A stretch of DNA of 56,177 bases from Oscillospiraceae bacterium (GCA_015064725.1 SVRQ01000013.1:1-56177); one strand, 5' to 3'; counted from the stretch's first letter, positions 33,816 through 42,781 are shown. Program-made: numbers and translations. The notes: generated by a model not told the origin, from the sequence alone.

Positions 33816-33846
33816 CGCACTCTACCGGGAGTAGAGTGCGTTTTTT
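33816..33846 (+). terminator. Terminator of the MFS-to-Nudix operon
   Basis: Stem CGCACTCTAC (33816-33825), loop CGGGA, GTAGAGTGCG (33831-33840), then TTTTTT. Confidence 0.92.
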
Positions 33847-33876
33847 CTTTGCGATAGAGAGTTTTTTGTTTGTTCC

Positions 33877-33905
33877 TTGACTCTACTCTGTGTTTTATTT
33901 AAGAT
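33877..33905 (+). promoter_or_regulatory. Promoter of the degV-like gene
   Basis: TTGACT (33877-33882), 17-nt spacer, TAAGAT (33900-33905). Confidence 0.6.
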
Positions 33906-33947
33906 ATTTACGGTAATAATCAAAAAATAAATGCAAGGAGCGAGCAT

Positions 33948-34817
33948 ATGAGCTTTTCAATAGTTACGGACACATCCGCAAATCTTCCGGTGGATTTTGT
34001 GCGTGAAAACGATATTACGGTAATACCGTTTTCTTTTTATATAAACGGCGAAGAAAATACCTGCACGGACACGGCGGGTTTTGACGGAAAAAAATATTAC
34101 GATATGATACGCGCAGGTCAAGCTGTCACAACGTCGCAGATAACGCCCGCAAGATACACGGAATATATAGAGCCGATTTTGCAAAAAGGAAACGACGTGC
34201 TTTTTATAAGTCTTTCCTCCGGGGTAAGCGGCGCATTCTCTTCCTCTCGCATAGCTTTCCGCGAGCTTTCGGAAAAATACCCCGAAAGAAATATATCATC
34301 GATAGACAGCCTTGGAGCTTCCCTTGGGGAAGGGCTTCTTGCCTTTTATGCGGTTGAGGACAGAAACGCAGGTAAGAGCCTTGAAGAAACGGCAGCGCAT
34401 CTTAACGCCATCGTGCCGCCGATGAACCAGCTTTTCACGGTGGATGACCTTAAATACCTGCGCATGAGCGGCAGAATTTCGGGCGCAACGGCGGTCATAG
34501 GCTCCGTGCTTAATATCAAGCCCATACTTATCGGAAGCGATGAGGGAAAGATAGTTTCCTTTGATAAGGTCAGAGGAAGAAAAAAAGCCGTTAAGGAGCT
34601 TGCGCGACTTTACGAGCAAAGAGTTGTTGATGCGGGAGAGCAGATCGTGGGCATATCCCACGCGGACTGCGAAGAGGAGGCAAAGGCTCTCGAAGCGATG
34701 ATACGCGAGATAGCGGAGCCCCGAAAAATCATCACCGTTTGCCACGAGCCCGCAACGGGCAGCCACGTGGGTCCCGGTATGCTCGGGCTTTATTTTATAG
34801 GCAAGGAAAGAAGCTGA
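33948..34817 (+). CDS. DegV-family fatty-acid-binding protein
   Basis: A 289-residue protein of the DegV (FakB-like) family. Signatures are IVTDTSANLPVDFVRENDIT, VTTSQITPARYTEYIEPIL, FISLSSGVSGAFSSSRIAF, SIDSLGASLGEGLLAFYAVE, LRMSGRISGATAVIGSVLNI, KPIL and the C-terminal HEPATGSHVGPGMLGLYFIG. Members bind a fatty acid and hand it to the FakA kinase, which is not encoded here. AAGGAG lies 9 nt before the start at 33948. It is a single gene with its own promoter, followed by the third copy of the long repeat. Confidence 0.93.
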   Translation: MSFSIVTDTSANLPVDFVRENDITVIPFSFYINGEENTCTDTAGFDGKKYYDMIRAGQAVTTSQITPARYTEYIEPILQKGNDVLFISLSSGVSGAFSSSRIAFRELSEKYPERNISSIDSLGASLGEGLLAFYAVEDRNAGKSLEETAAHLNAIVPPMNQLFTVDDLKYLRMSGRISGATAVIGSVLNIKPILIGSDEGKIVSFDKVRGRKKAVKELARLYEQRVVDAGEQIVGISHADCEEEAKALEAMIREIAEPRKIITVCHEPATGSHVGPGMLGLYFIGKERS

Positions 34818-34840
34818 ATTTTTTGCAAAAAATTCGGAAA

Positions 34841-35332
34841 ATATTATATTTCGCTTTTTCTTGTTTAAAGAAAAAGCTCGCAAAAAGATAAAAAACCCTG
34901 CAGGTTTATCGGCTTGTGCAGACTTTAACTTATGGAAATTTCGACTCCCCGAGCGATTTTCACTCACCGAGGCTCGCAAAAATCGCACGGAACCGCGTCG
35001 AAGGGTGCTGATTTCAAAATTTATGCTTAAAACGCGAGCTAACTTATATTAAAATTTTTGATTTAGTTATCACGCGCTTTCAGTAAAAAGCAGAATTTGA
35101 ATTTTGCTTTGTAAAAAAATTGCTAAAGTACAAAAGGCAATAGATTTGTTCGCACTATGGTATTCCGTGCGTTTTTTGCGAGCTTGCGAGAATTAAGCAT
35201 TATTAAAAAATCTGCATTTACTCTAAAGGGGTATAGAACGGTTCGAACTATGCGGTTTTTTATCTTTTTGCAACTTTTTCTTTAAATAAGAAAAAGTTGA
35301 ATACAATAATTTTTTAAAGCAAGGTGTTTTAA
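34841..35332 (+). repeat. Long dispersed non-coding element, copy 3
   Basis: The gap 34818-35401 is filled by this element and the GH120 promoter. Its ends are inverted repeats: CTTTTTCTTGTTTAAAGAAA (34855 on) with GCAAAAAGATAAAAAACC on the left, and GGTTTTTTATCTTTTTGC plus a CTTTTTCTTT..AAGAAAAAG hairpin on the right (35253-35298). The core 35092-35160 matches copy 2 (11787-11856) with about one indel and one or two mismatches by eye. No open frame is shared with the other copies. Confidence 0.75.
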
Positions 35333-35339
35333 TTCCTCC

Positions 35340-35368
35340 TTGCTTTTTCTTTTTATATATGGTAAATT
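35340..35368 (+). promoter_or_regulatory. Promoter of the GH120 genes
   Basis: TTGCTT (35340-35345), 17-nt spacer, TAAATT (35363-35368). Confidence 0.5.
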
Positions 35369-35401
35369 TAATATATAAATCTTATTTTTCAGAGGCACGT
35401 T

Positions 35402-37291
35402 ATGGCTGTATATCACGTTTCAAAAACAGGAAATGACAAAAACGAGGGAAGCGCGTCTTTCCCGTTTCTTACAATATCGCGTGCGGCAAGCCTTGCGGAA
35501 GCGGGCGACACCGTTATCGTTCACGAAGGCGTTTACCGAGAATGGGTAAACCCTGCACGCGGAGGACTTAATGAGCTTTCGCGCATTACTTACACCGCGG
35601 CAGAAGGCGAGAGAGCTGTTATCAAAGGCTCGGAAGAGGTGCGCGGCTGGGTGCGCGAGGGAGAATACTTCAAAATAAGCGTTGAGAATTCGCTTTTCGG
35701 CGCGTTCAACCCATATGCGGAGGAGATAGACGGCGACTGGCTTCGCCGCCCCCTCGACCATAAGAAGCACACGGGTATGGTCTATATAGACGGAGAGTCG
35801 ATAATCGAGGCTACCACGTTCGATGCCCTTGCGGGAGAGCAGATGCGCTGGTTTGCACAGGTAAACGATGACGTTACCTTGATATATGCAAACTTTGCGG
35901 GCAAAGACCCGAACGAAAGTCTTACTGAAATAAACGTGCGCCGTTCCTGCTTCTATCCCGAAAAGACGGGGCTTAACTACATCACGGTGCGCGGCTTTGA
36001 GATGGCGCACGCGGCAACGCAGTGGGCACCGCCGACAGCGGACCAAACGGGTCTTCTCGGCACGCATTGGTCGAAATGCTGGATAATAGAGGACAATATA
36101 ATACACGATGCGCGTTGCGCCGCGGTAAGCGTCGGCAAGGACGGCACAACGGGGCATAATATGTATAACCGCTACCACCGCAAGGCGGGCGGCGTTTATC
36201 AGTTTGAGGAAATGCTCGCCGCAAAACGCGCCGGCTGGAGCCGCGAGACCATAGGCTCTCACATCATCCGCAACAACGTGATCTACGATTGCGGTCAGAA
36301 CGGCATCGTTGGGCATATGGGCGGTGCTTTCTCCGAAATTTACGGCAATGAGATATATAATATCGGCACGAAAAACGAATTTTGGGGGCACGAGCTTGGC
36401 GGAATCAAGCTCCACGCGCTTATCGATACCTACATCCACCACAACCACATCCACCATTGCGCGATGGGTACTTGGCTTGATTGGCAGGTGCAGGGCGTTC
36501 GCCTTTCCTCCAATATATATCATCACAACACCATAGACATAAAGATAGAGGTAACGCACGGCCCGCATATTGTGGATAATAATATCTTCGGCTCGGCGCA
36601 CAGCTTCCAGAATGCAGCTCAAGGCGGTGCGTACGTTCACAATATCTTCCTTGGCGGTATGTATAAATATGACGTGCTCGACAGGCCTACTCCGTACCAC
36701 CTTGCACACTCCACGGATATTGCGGGCTGCTCCCTTGTTTACGGCGCAGACGATAGATTTTACAACAACATTTTTGCAAATGCAGAGGGAGAAGAAGGCG
36801 GAGATTTTCTTCCCGGTCTTTCTATGTATGACGGCTGCCCCACAAGTGTTGAGGAATACGTAAACACCGTTTGGGAGAAATACCCCAAGGGCGACGTTTA
36901 TCAATTTTCGATGGAGAAGCAGCCCGTTTATACGGCGCATAACTTCTATGCGGACGGCGTTCCTCCTTACGAAAAGGACGAAACGAGCGTTAAGACCGAT
37001 ATGAAAACAGAAGCGCGCATCGTAACGCAGGAGGACGGAGTTTACTTTGAAATAACGCTCGACCCGTCTTTCGATACAATAAAAGCGCAGAGAGTGGATA
37101 CGGCGCGCCTCGGTGTTCCGCGCATTACGGAGCTTCCGTATGAGGCGGCGGACGGCTCTCCCGTAACGATTGCGGAAGATCTGCTCGGCAATAGCAGGGG
37201 AGCGCACCCCACGTCGGGCGCGATAGAGGGGCTTTGCGCGGGCTTTAACCGTATTCTTATTGCAAAAAACAAAAATCACAAAGAGGTGTAA
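35402..37291 (+). CDS. GH120-family beta-xylosidase, paralogue 1
   Basis: A 629-residue right-handed parallel beta-helix enzyme closely resembling the GH120 beta-xylosidase XylC of Thermoanaerobacterium by remembered sequence: YHVSKTGNDKNEGSASFPFL, TEINVRRSCFYPEKTGLNYI, TVRGFEMAHAATQWAPPTAD, SHIIRNNVIYDCGQNGIVGH and GTWLDWQ. The catalytic pair of XylC (Glu353, Asp382) corresponds to E331 in GHELGGIKLH and D360 in GTWLDWQ, with the same 29-residue spacing. No signal peptide is present, so it acts inside the cell on short xylo-oligosaccharides. GAGG is 6 nt before the start. It ends 1 nt before its paralogue. Confidence 0.9.
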   Translation: MAVYHVSKTGNDKNEGSASFPFLTISRAASLAEAGDTVIVHEGVYREWVNPARGGLNELSRITYTAAEGERAVIKGSEEVRGWVREGEYFKISVENSLFGAFNPYAEEIDGDWLRRPLDHKKHTGMVYIDGESIIEATTFDALAGEQMRWFAQVNDDVTLIYANFAGKDPNESLTEINVRRSCFYPEKTGLNYITVRGFEMAHAATQWAPPTADQTGLLGTHWSKCWIIEDNIIHDARCAAVSVGKDGTTGHNMYNRYHRKAGGVYQFEEMLAAKRAGWSRETIGSHIIRNNVIYDCGQNGIVGHMGGAFSEIYGNEIYNIGTKNEFWGHELGGIKLHALIDTYIHHNHIHHCAMGTWLDWQVQGVRLSSNIYHHNTIDIKIEVTHGPHIVDNNIFGSAHSFQNAAQGGAYVHNIFLGGMYKYDVLDRPTPYHLAHSTDIAGCSLVYGADDRFYNNIFANAEGEEGGDFLPGLSMYDGCPTSVEEYVNTVWEKYPKGDVYQFSMEKQPVYTAHNFYADGVPPYEKDETSVKTDMKTEARIVTQEDGVYFEITLDPSFDTIKAQRVDTARLGVPRITELPYEAADGSPVTIAEDLLGNSRGAHPTSGAIEGLCAGFNRILIAKNKNHKEV

Positions 37292-37292
37292 T

Positions 37293-39158
37293 ATGGCTGT
37301 ATATCACGTATCAAAAACAGGAAGCGACAAAAACGAGGGCAGTGCATCTTTCCCGTTTCTTACAATATCCCGCGCGGCGAAGATAGCAAAGGAATGTGAC
37401 ACGGTTATCGTTCACGAGGGTGTTTACCGCGAATGTGTAAGCCCCGAATACGGCGCGAGAAACGAGCTTGGCCGCATTACATATACTGCGGCAGAGGGCG
37501 AAAAGGCCGTGATCAAAGGCTCGGAAGAGGTGTGCGGATGGGTGCGCGAGGGCACGGTTTGGCACACGTCGGTGGAAAACTCCGTTTTCGGCTCTCTTAA
37601 CCCTTATGCAGAGGAAATCGACGGCGACTGGATGCAGAAGCCGCTTGACCATAAAAGACACACCGGTACGGTCTATCTTGACGGAGAGGCTCTTATAGAG
37701 GCTTCTGTCCTTGAAGATCTTGTCGAAAACAAGATGCAATGGTTCGCAAAGGTGCTTGACGACACCACGGAGATATATGCAAACTTCGGGGAGATCGACC
37801 CGAACGGAAGGCTTACGGAAATAAACGTGCGCCGTTCCTGCTTCTATCCCGAAAAGACGGGGCTTGACTATATCACGGTGCGCGGCTTTGAGATGGCGCA
37901 CGCGGCAACTCCCTGGGCTCCCCCCACGGCGGACCAGCCTGGTCTTATCGGCACGCATTGGTCAAAGGGCTGGATAATCGAAGATAATATCATACACGAT
38001 GCACGCTGCAGTGCTGTAAGCGTAGGCAAGGAGATCTCCACGGGTCACAACCTCTATAATACGTATCATCGCAAGGCAGGCTACGTTTATCAGCTTGAAA
38101 CGGTGTTCCTTGCAAAGCAGGCGGGCTGGACGAAGGAGAAGATCGGTTCCCACATCATCCGCAACAACGTCATCTATAACTGCGGACAAAACGGTATCGT
38201 CGGCCATATGGGCGGCGCTTTCTCCGAAATTTACGGCAACGAGATATACAACGTGGGTACGAAGCACGAATTTTTCGGCTATGAGATAGCGGGCATCAAG
38301 CTCCACGCGGCACTTGACACGCAGATACACCACAATAATATCCACGATTGCACGATGGGTACTTGGCTTGACTGGCAGGCGCAGGGCGTTCACCTTTATG
38401 CAAATATCTATCACCACAACACAAAAGACCTTTGGCTTGAGGTAACGCACGGTCCGCACCTTATAGACAACAATATCTTCGGCTCGACGATGAACCTGCT
38501 CAATGCGGCGCAGGGCGGCGCATACGTTCACAACATCTTCCTCGGCGCTATCTACAAATACGACGTTTTGCAGCGTTCCACACCGTATCATTTCCCCCAT
38601 ACGACGGATATTAAGGGCTGCTCCCTTACTTACGGTGCGGATGACCGCTTCTATAACAATATCTTTGCAAACACGTTCGGCGAGGAAACCGAGCTTTGGA
38701 AGCTTGGCACCGCTATGTACGATGGCTGTCCCGATTCGCTCGAAGAATACCTTGACACCGTTTGGAAAAAGCACGGCAAGGGCGACGTTGAATATTACGC
38801 GCGCGAAAAACAGCCTGTTTATACTTCCGGCAACTTCTACGTGGACGGCGTTCCCGCTTACGAAAGAGAGAATAACAGCATTATTGCATACCTTGATTCA
38901 AATGCAAAAATAAGTGTGGAAGCGGACGGTCTGTATCTTGAAATGTATATAGACGAAAGCTTTGCGGAAGTTCCGACAGAGATAATTACAACAGAGAAGC
39001 TCGGTATGCCCAGAATTACGGAGGCTCTCTTTGAAAATCCCGACGGCACGCCCATTACGCTTGACACGGATATGCTCGGAAACAAGAGAGGAAGCACTCC
39101 TACGGTGGGCGCTTTGGAGGGGCTTTACGCCGGAAATGTGCGTATTAAGATAAAATAA
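37293..39158 (+). CDS. GH120-family beta-xylosidase, paralogue 2
   Basis: A 621-residue paralogue of the preceding protein, similar along its whole length and nearly identical in blocks such as YHVSKTGSDKNEGSASFPFL and RRSCFYPEKTGLDYITVRGF. The catalytic residues are again at E331 (GYEIAGIKLH) and D360 (GTWLDWQAQG). At several sites it is closer to the characterised XylC than paralogue 1 (TPWAPPTADQPGLIG, SKGWIIEDNI, EIAGIKLHAA). The start at 37293 has GAGG 6 nt upstream, inside the end of paralogue 1. The two arose by tandem duplication and have since diverged, so they may differ in substrate. Its last 54 bp are repeated downstream of the next gene. Confidence 0.9.
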   Translation: MAVYHVSKTGSDKNEGSASFPFLTISRAAKIAKECDTVIVHEGVYRECVSPEYGARNELGRITYTAAEGEKAVIKGSEEVCGWVREGTVWHTSVENSVFGSLNPYAEEIDGDWMQKPLDHKRHTGTVYLDGEALIEASVLEDLVENKMQWFAKVLDDTTEIYANFGEIDPNGRLTEINVRRSCFYPEKTGLDYITVRGFEMAHAATPWAPPTADQPGLIGTHWSKGWIIEDNIIHDARCSAVSVGKEISTGHNLYNTYHRKAGYVYQLETVFLAKQAGWTKEKIGSHIIRNNVIYNCGQNGIVGHMGGAFSEIYGNEIYNVGTKHEFFGYEIAGIKLHAALDTQIHHNNIHDCTMGTWLDWQAQGVHLYANIYHHNTKDLWLEVTHGPHLIDNNIFGSTMNLLNAAQGGAYVHNIFLGAIYKYDVLQRSTPYHFPHTTDIKGCSLTYGADDRFYNNIFANTFGEETELWKLGTAMYDGCPDSLEEYLDTVWKKHGKGDVEYYAREKQPVYTSGNFYVDGVPAYERENNSIIAYLDSNAKISVEADGLYLEMYIDESFAEVPTEIITTEKLGMPRITEALFENPDGTPITLDTDMLGNKRGSTPTVGALEGLYAGNVRIKIK

Positions 39159-39159
39159 G
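39105..39159 (+). repeat. 55-bp direct repeat, unit A
   Basis: Covers the last 18 codons of GH120 paralogue 2, including its stop, plus one base. It is identical at all 55 positions to 39938-39992. Confidence 0.9.
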
Positions 39160-39173
39160 GATATAAGTTAAAA

Positions 39174-39899
39174 GTGAAATATTTTACAAAAGAATTTCAA
39201 AGACTAGAACAATTAATCATACATCCATTTGAGTTAAAGGTAGATGAACGCACTCAAGAATTTTCTGAGAATCTTTTTAATGAGCTTTACGATAATTTTA
39301 AAAAAGATGTTTGTGCAAATATACCTTCCGATTCGGAATATTATGATTCTATGCCTAAACTTGTGTATGAATCCAACATTGCTTATATTGAAAAATATTT
39401 CCCGCGAGAAATACTTTCAAAGGTTTCGGATATCCGATTTCTTGCAATACAACGCTGTACGCAAGATGTTTACAACGAGATAATGGCATTTCTGGCTAAG
39501 CATAGAGCAATATACGATAAAGCAATGCAAGATTACCGTGAGGAATATCAGCGCAATTTTTCAGCTCGTGAGCCTCGTTTCGCACAGTATTCTCTTCACG
39601 ATTGTAAAGTCGTTTCTTTTGAATGGAAGAGGAAAGATCTTATAATGAACTTTGATAACAGAGGAGGCTTTACAGACAGAAATGTTGTTATTTTTAAAAA
39701 TGCAAAAATTTTTGAAAAAGAGAACGGCATAGAGGGGTCTTGGTGGATTTGCGATGAACTTTACAAAACGGAGTACGGATATGAGTTTCACGGACTTTTA
39801 GAACATTTTGAAAATTTGGAACATAAATATCTATATTTTACTGTGGCTTGTGAGAATATGAAAATGTTCAAAAAAATCAAGTTCAAATTTAATAAATGA
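39174..39899 (+). CDS. DUF4085-like protein of unknown function, inserted between direct repeats
   Basis: A 241-residue soluble protein beginning KYFTKEFQRLEQL, a start typical of the DUF4085 family as I recall it. It is rich in Lys, Glu and aromatic residues; the C-terminal half is beta-rich (LHDCKVVSFEWKRKDLIMNF, YGYEFHGLLEHFENLEHKYL). The start is GTG at 39174 with only a weak AAGG upstream, formed at the junction with the repeat unit. The gene is clearly more AT-rich than the GH120 genes and is bracketed by an exact 55-bp duplication of the GH120 3' end, which marks it as a recent insertion. No function can be given. Confidence 0.75.
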   Translation: MKYFTKEFQRLEQLIIHPFELKVDERTQEFSENLFNELYDNFKKDVCANIPSDSEYYDSMPKLVYESNIAYIEKYFPREILSKVSDIRFLAIQRCTQDVYNEIMAFLAKHRAIYDKAMQDYREEYQRNFSAREPRFAQYSLHDCKVVSFEWKRKDLIMNFDNRGGFTDRNVVIFKNAKIFEKENGIEGSWWICDELYKTEYGYEFHGLLEHFENLEHKYLYFTVACENMKMFKKIKFKFNK

Positions 39900-39937
39900 T
39901 TTATCAAACGCTAATATAGGCGTTAAACATTTACAAA

Positions 39938-39992
39938 GTGGGCGCTTTGGAGGGGCTTTACGCCGGAAATGTGCGTATTAAGATAAAATAAG
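39938..39992 (+). repeat. 55-bp direct repeat, unit B
   Basis: Exact copy of 39105-39159, now without a reading frame start. The distance between the units is 778 nt. Confidence 0.9.
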
Positions 39993-40035
39993 ACAAAAAA
40001 ATCAAAAAAATTTTCACTTACTTGCAACAAACGTA

Positions 40036-40064
40036 TTGAAATTTTTGCAAAAAAGTGGTAAAAT
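40036..40064 (+). promoter_or_regulatory. Promoter of purC
   Basis: TTGAAA (40036-40041), 17-nt spacer, TAAAAT (40059-40064). The leader folds: CAGGC (40083-40087) with GCCTG (40130-40134) outside, GAAACG (40093-40098) with CGTTTC (40111-40116) inside; the outer stem ends 3 nt before AGGAG. Confidence 0.65.
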
Positions 40065-40149
40065 ATATTCTGTTAGAAAATACAGGCGGTTTGAAACGAT
40101 AATCTTTTCGCGTTTCTGTAAAAAAACTTGCCTGAAAAGGAGTAATTCT

Positions 40150-40848
40150 ATGAAAAAGCTTTATGAAGGCAAAACAAAAGACGTTTATCTTCTTGAAAAC
40201 GGTAACGTAATGCTCAAGTTCAAGGACGATTGCACGGGCAAAGACGGCGTGTTCGATCCCGGCGAAAATGCAGTTGGTCTTACGATCGAAGGCATCGGCA
40301 AGGCAAACCTTCAGACATCCGTTTACTACTTTGAACTTCTCAAAGCGGCAGGCATCAAAACACACTACGTAAACGCTAACGTAGAAGAAGCTACAATGGA
40401 AGTTCTTCCTGCAGAATGCTTCGGCAAGGCTCAGGGCGGTAACGGCCTTGAAGTTATCTGCCGTCTTGTTGCTACGGGCAGCTTCGTTCGCAGATACGGC
40501 GAATACATCAAAGACGGTACTGTTCTCGAAGGCGGCTACGTTGAATGCACGTTCAAGAACGATGAAAAGGGCGATCCGCTTGTAACAGGAGAAGGCCTTG
40601 CAGCTCTCGGCGTTATGACACCCGAAATGTTCGCTAGTATGAAAGAACAGACACTCAAGATCACAAAGATCGTTGCAGACGACCTCAAGACGATCGGTCT
40701 TGACCTTTGGGATATCAAGTTCGAGTTCGGTTACAACAACGGCGAAGTTGTTCTCATCGACGAGATCGCTTCCGGCAATATGCGCGTTTACAAAGACGGC
40801 AAGATCGTTGAACCCGTTGAACTTACAAAGCTTATCCTCAACAGATAA
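40150..40848 (+). CDS. purC: Phosphoribosylaminoimidazole-succinocarboxamide synthase
   Basis: A 232-residue SAICAR synthetase of purine biosynthesis, which joins CAIR and aspartate using ATP. Motifs are [20 protein letters not shown] (ATP-binding N-lobe), [63 protein letters not shown] and [10 protein letters not shown]. The start at 40150 has AGGAG 7 nt upstream; a longer frame from 40036 begins inside the promoter and is not used. The gene stands alone, away from other pur genes, with its own promoter, a foldable leader of about 80 nt and a terminator. Confidence 0.96.
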   Translation: MKKLYEGKTKDVYLLENGNVMLKFKDDCTGKDGVFDPGENAVGLTIEGIGKANLQTSVYYFELLKAAGIKTHYVNANVEEATMEVLPAECFGKAQGGNGLEVICRLVATGSFVRRYGEYIKDGTVLEGGYVECTFKNDEKGDPLVTGEGLAALGVMTPEMFASMKEQTLKITKIVADDLKTIGLDLWDIKFEFGYNNGEVVLIDEIASGNMRVYKDGKIVEPVELTKLILNR

Positions 40849-40907
40849 GACAAAGACGGAAACAGCCCGAAAAGGGTATATGACTTAAAGCGGTTTTATT
40901 AACAATT

Positions 40908-40945
40908 AAAAAGGACGAAGAATTTTCGGATTCTTCGTCCTTTTT
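40908..40945 (+). terminator. Terminator of purC
   Basis: Arms AAAAAGGACGAAGAA (40908-40922) and TTCTTCGTCCTTTTT (40931-40945), 8-nt loop. Confidence 0.88.
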
Positions 40946-41039
40946 GCTTTATGGAAAATTAAGCCCAAACCGTTTCTCGCAGTTTTGCTTTGTCATACAG
41001 ATGAAAGCATAGATGGGCGGGCGCGGGCTGTGAAGCCCG

Positions 41040-42722
41040 TTATTTACATTCGGTGCAGATGTACTCCGGCACGGTTCTTTCATTTATGACCGACTCATAG
41101 AGCCGCCATCCGCCTGCAAGGTTATAACACTCAAATCCGTTGCCCGCAAGGATGCGGCAAGCGATATAGGAGCGCAAACCGCTGTGACAATGCACGTACA
41201 CGGGCTTGCCCTTTGGGATCTCGCACATACGCTTTCGCAGAGAGTCCAGCGGAATGTGCATAAAGCCGTCTATCTTGCCGCGTGCGACCTCGGTGGCTGT
41301 TCGCGTGTCAAGAAGCGTAACGCTTCCGTCGCGGGGGAGGTCTTCCACGTCGTGCCAGAAAAACTGACCGATCTTACCCGTGATGACGTTTTCGGCAACG
41401 AAGCCCACCATATTGACGGGGTCTTTGGCAGAGCCGAAGGGCGGTGCGTAGCAAAGCTCAAGCTCTGCAAGGTCTGTTACCTTCGCGCCAAGCCGCATCG
41501 CCGCGGCGATCACGTCCATGCGCTTATCCACGTCGTCAAAGCCCACGATCTGCGCGCCGAGGATCTTGTGTGTTGGTTTATCCCACAGCACCTTGAGCGA
41601 CATCATAGATGCGTTTGGATAGTAGGAGGCGTGGGAAGCGGAATAGGTGTAGGTCTTGTCGAAGCTGTAGCCTGCGGCGATCGCGCTCTTCTCATTCAGA
41701 CCCGTGGTTGCGACCGTCATATCGAAAAGCTTCAGCACAGACGAGCCTTGCGTGCCCTTGTACTCCGAGGGAATACCGCAGATATTGTCCGCCGCGATGC
41801 GTCCTTGCTTGTTGGCAGGGCCCGCAAGCGGAATGAAGGACGGCTCACCCGTCACAAAATTTTTGACCGTCACAGCGTCGCCCACGGCATATACGTCGGA
41901 AGCGCTTGTCTGCAATCTGCTGTTCACGATGATACTGCCGCGCCCGTCGGTTTCTATTCCTGCTGATTTGATAAAAGCGGTATCGGGGCGGACGCCGACG
42001 GATAAAAGCACCATATCCGTGTCTATCTTACCTTTATTCAGCTCGACGGTCAAGCCTGTGCCGTTATCCTTAACGGCAACGACGCCGTTGCCGAGGGCAA
42101 GCTTGATGCCCTGCGCCTTGACGTATCTGTGTACGTCCGCCGCCATATCAAAGTCAAGGGGTGCGATAAGGTGGTCTGAAAGCTCAACGATCGTTACGGA
42201 AAGACCTGCTTTTGCAAGATTTTCCGCCATCTCTACGCCGATATATCCGCCGCCGACAACAACTGCCGATCTCGGCTGTTTTTCGTCTATATACTTTTTG
42301 ATCTTCATCGTATCGGGAATGTTGCGAAGGGTAAATACCTTTTCGCTGTCGATCCCGTCGATCTTCGGACGGATGGGGGAAGCACCCGGGGAGAGAACCA
42401 GGCTGTCATAGCTCTCTTTGTATTCCTCGCCCGTTTTCAAGCTTCTGACCGTAACGCTTTTATTTTCGGGGTCTATGGCAACCGCCTCGCTGAATGTGCG
42501 GACGTCGATATTGAAACGAGCCTTGAAGCTCTCCGGTGTTTGCAAAGTCAGTTTTGACTTCTCGGTTATATCACCGCCGATATAGTAGGGAAGTCCGCAG
42601 TTTGCAAAAGAAATGAACTCTCCGCGCTCCAGTATGATGATCTCCGCTTTTTCGTCAAGCCGTCTGAGTCTTGCGGCGCAGGACGCTCCTCCCGCTACGC
42701 CTCCTATGATCAATGTTTTCAT
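41040..42722 (-). CDS. CoA-disulfide reductase/polysulfide reductase with C-terminal rhodanese domain
   Basis: A 560-residue FAD protein. The N-terminal FAD loop is TLIIGGVAGGASCAARLRRL; the active-site Cys is C42 in SFANCGLPYYIGG; the NAD loop is SAVVVGGGYIGVEMAENLAK; YAVGDAV closes the FAD site. A dimerisation domain leads to a rhodanese module with the loop VYVHCHSGLRSY (Cys near 512). This architecture is known as CoADR-RHD, which reduces CoA disulfides, persulfides or polysulfides. The start at 42722 follows GGAGG; an upstream extension in frame has no site. The gene is divergent from a TSUP-type exporter, so the pair may handle reduced sulfur or sulfite. Confidence 0.92.
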   Translation of the reverse strand: MKTLIIGGVAGGASCAARLRRLDEKAEIIILERGEFISFANCGLPYYIGGDITEKSKLTLQTPESFKARFNIDVRTFSEAVAIDPENKSVTVRSLKTGEEYKESYDSLVLSPGASPIRPKIDGIDSEKVFTLRNIPDTMKIKKYIDEKQPRSAVVVGGGYIGVEMAENLAKAGLSVTIVELSDHLIAPLDFDMAADVHRYVKAQGIKLALGNGVVAVKDNGTGLTVELNKGKIDTDMVLLSVGVRPDTAFIKSAGIETDGRGSIIVNSRLQTSASDVYAVGDAVTVKNFVTGEPSFIPLAGPANKQGRIAADNICGIPSEYKGTQGSSVLKLFDMTVATTGLNEKSAIAAGYSFDKTYTYSASHASYYPNASMMSLKVLWDKPTHKILGAQIVGFDDVDKRMDVIAAAMRLGAKVTDLAELELCYAPPFGSAKDPVNMVGFVAENVITGKIGQFFWHDVEDLPRDGSVTLLDTRTATEVARGKIDGFMHIPLDSLRKRMCEIPKGKPVYVHCHSGLRSYIACRILAGNGFECYNLAGGWRLYESVINERTVPEYICTECK

Positions 42723-42752
42723 AAGCTTACCTCCGTTTTGTATTTTGTATAT

Positions 42753-42781
42753 ATTATAGCATATTTTATGCTTTTTAGCAA
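42753..42781 (-). promoter_or_regulatory. Promoter of the CoA-disulfide reductase gene
   Basis: On the minus strand TTGCTA (42776-42781), 17-nt spacer, TATAAT (42753-42758). Confidence 0.75.

Noticed and set aside
35420-38774. Long minus-strand frames opposite the GH120 genes
   Set aside because: They mirror the duplicated xylosidase genes, and their similarity to each other is explained by the duplication of the sense genes.
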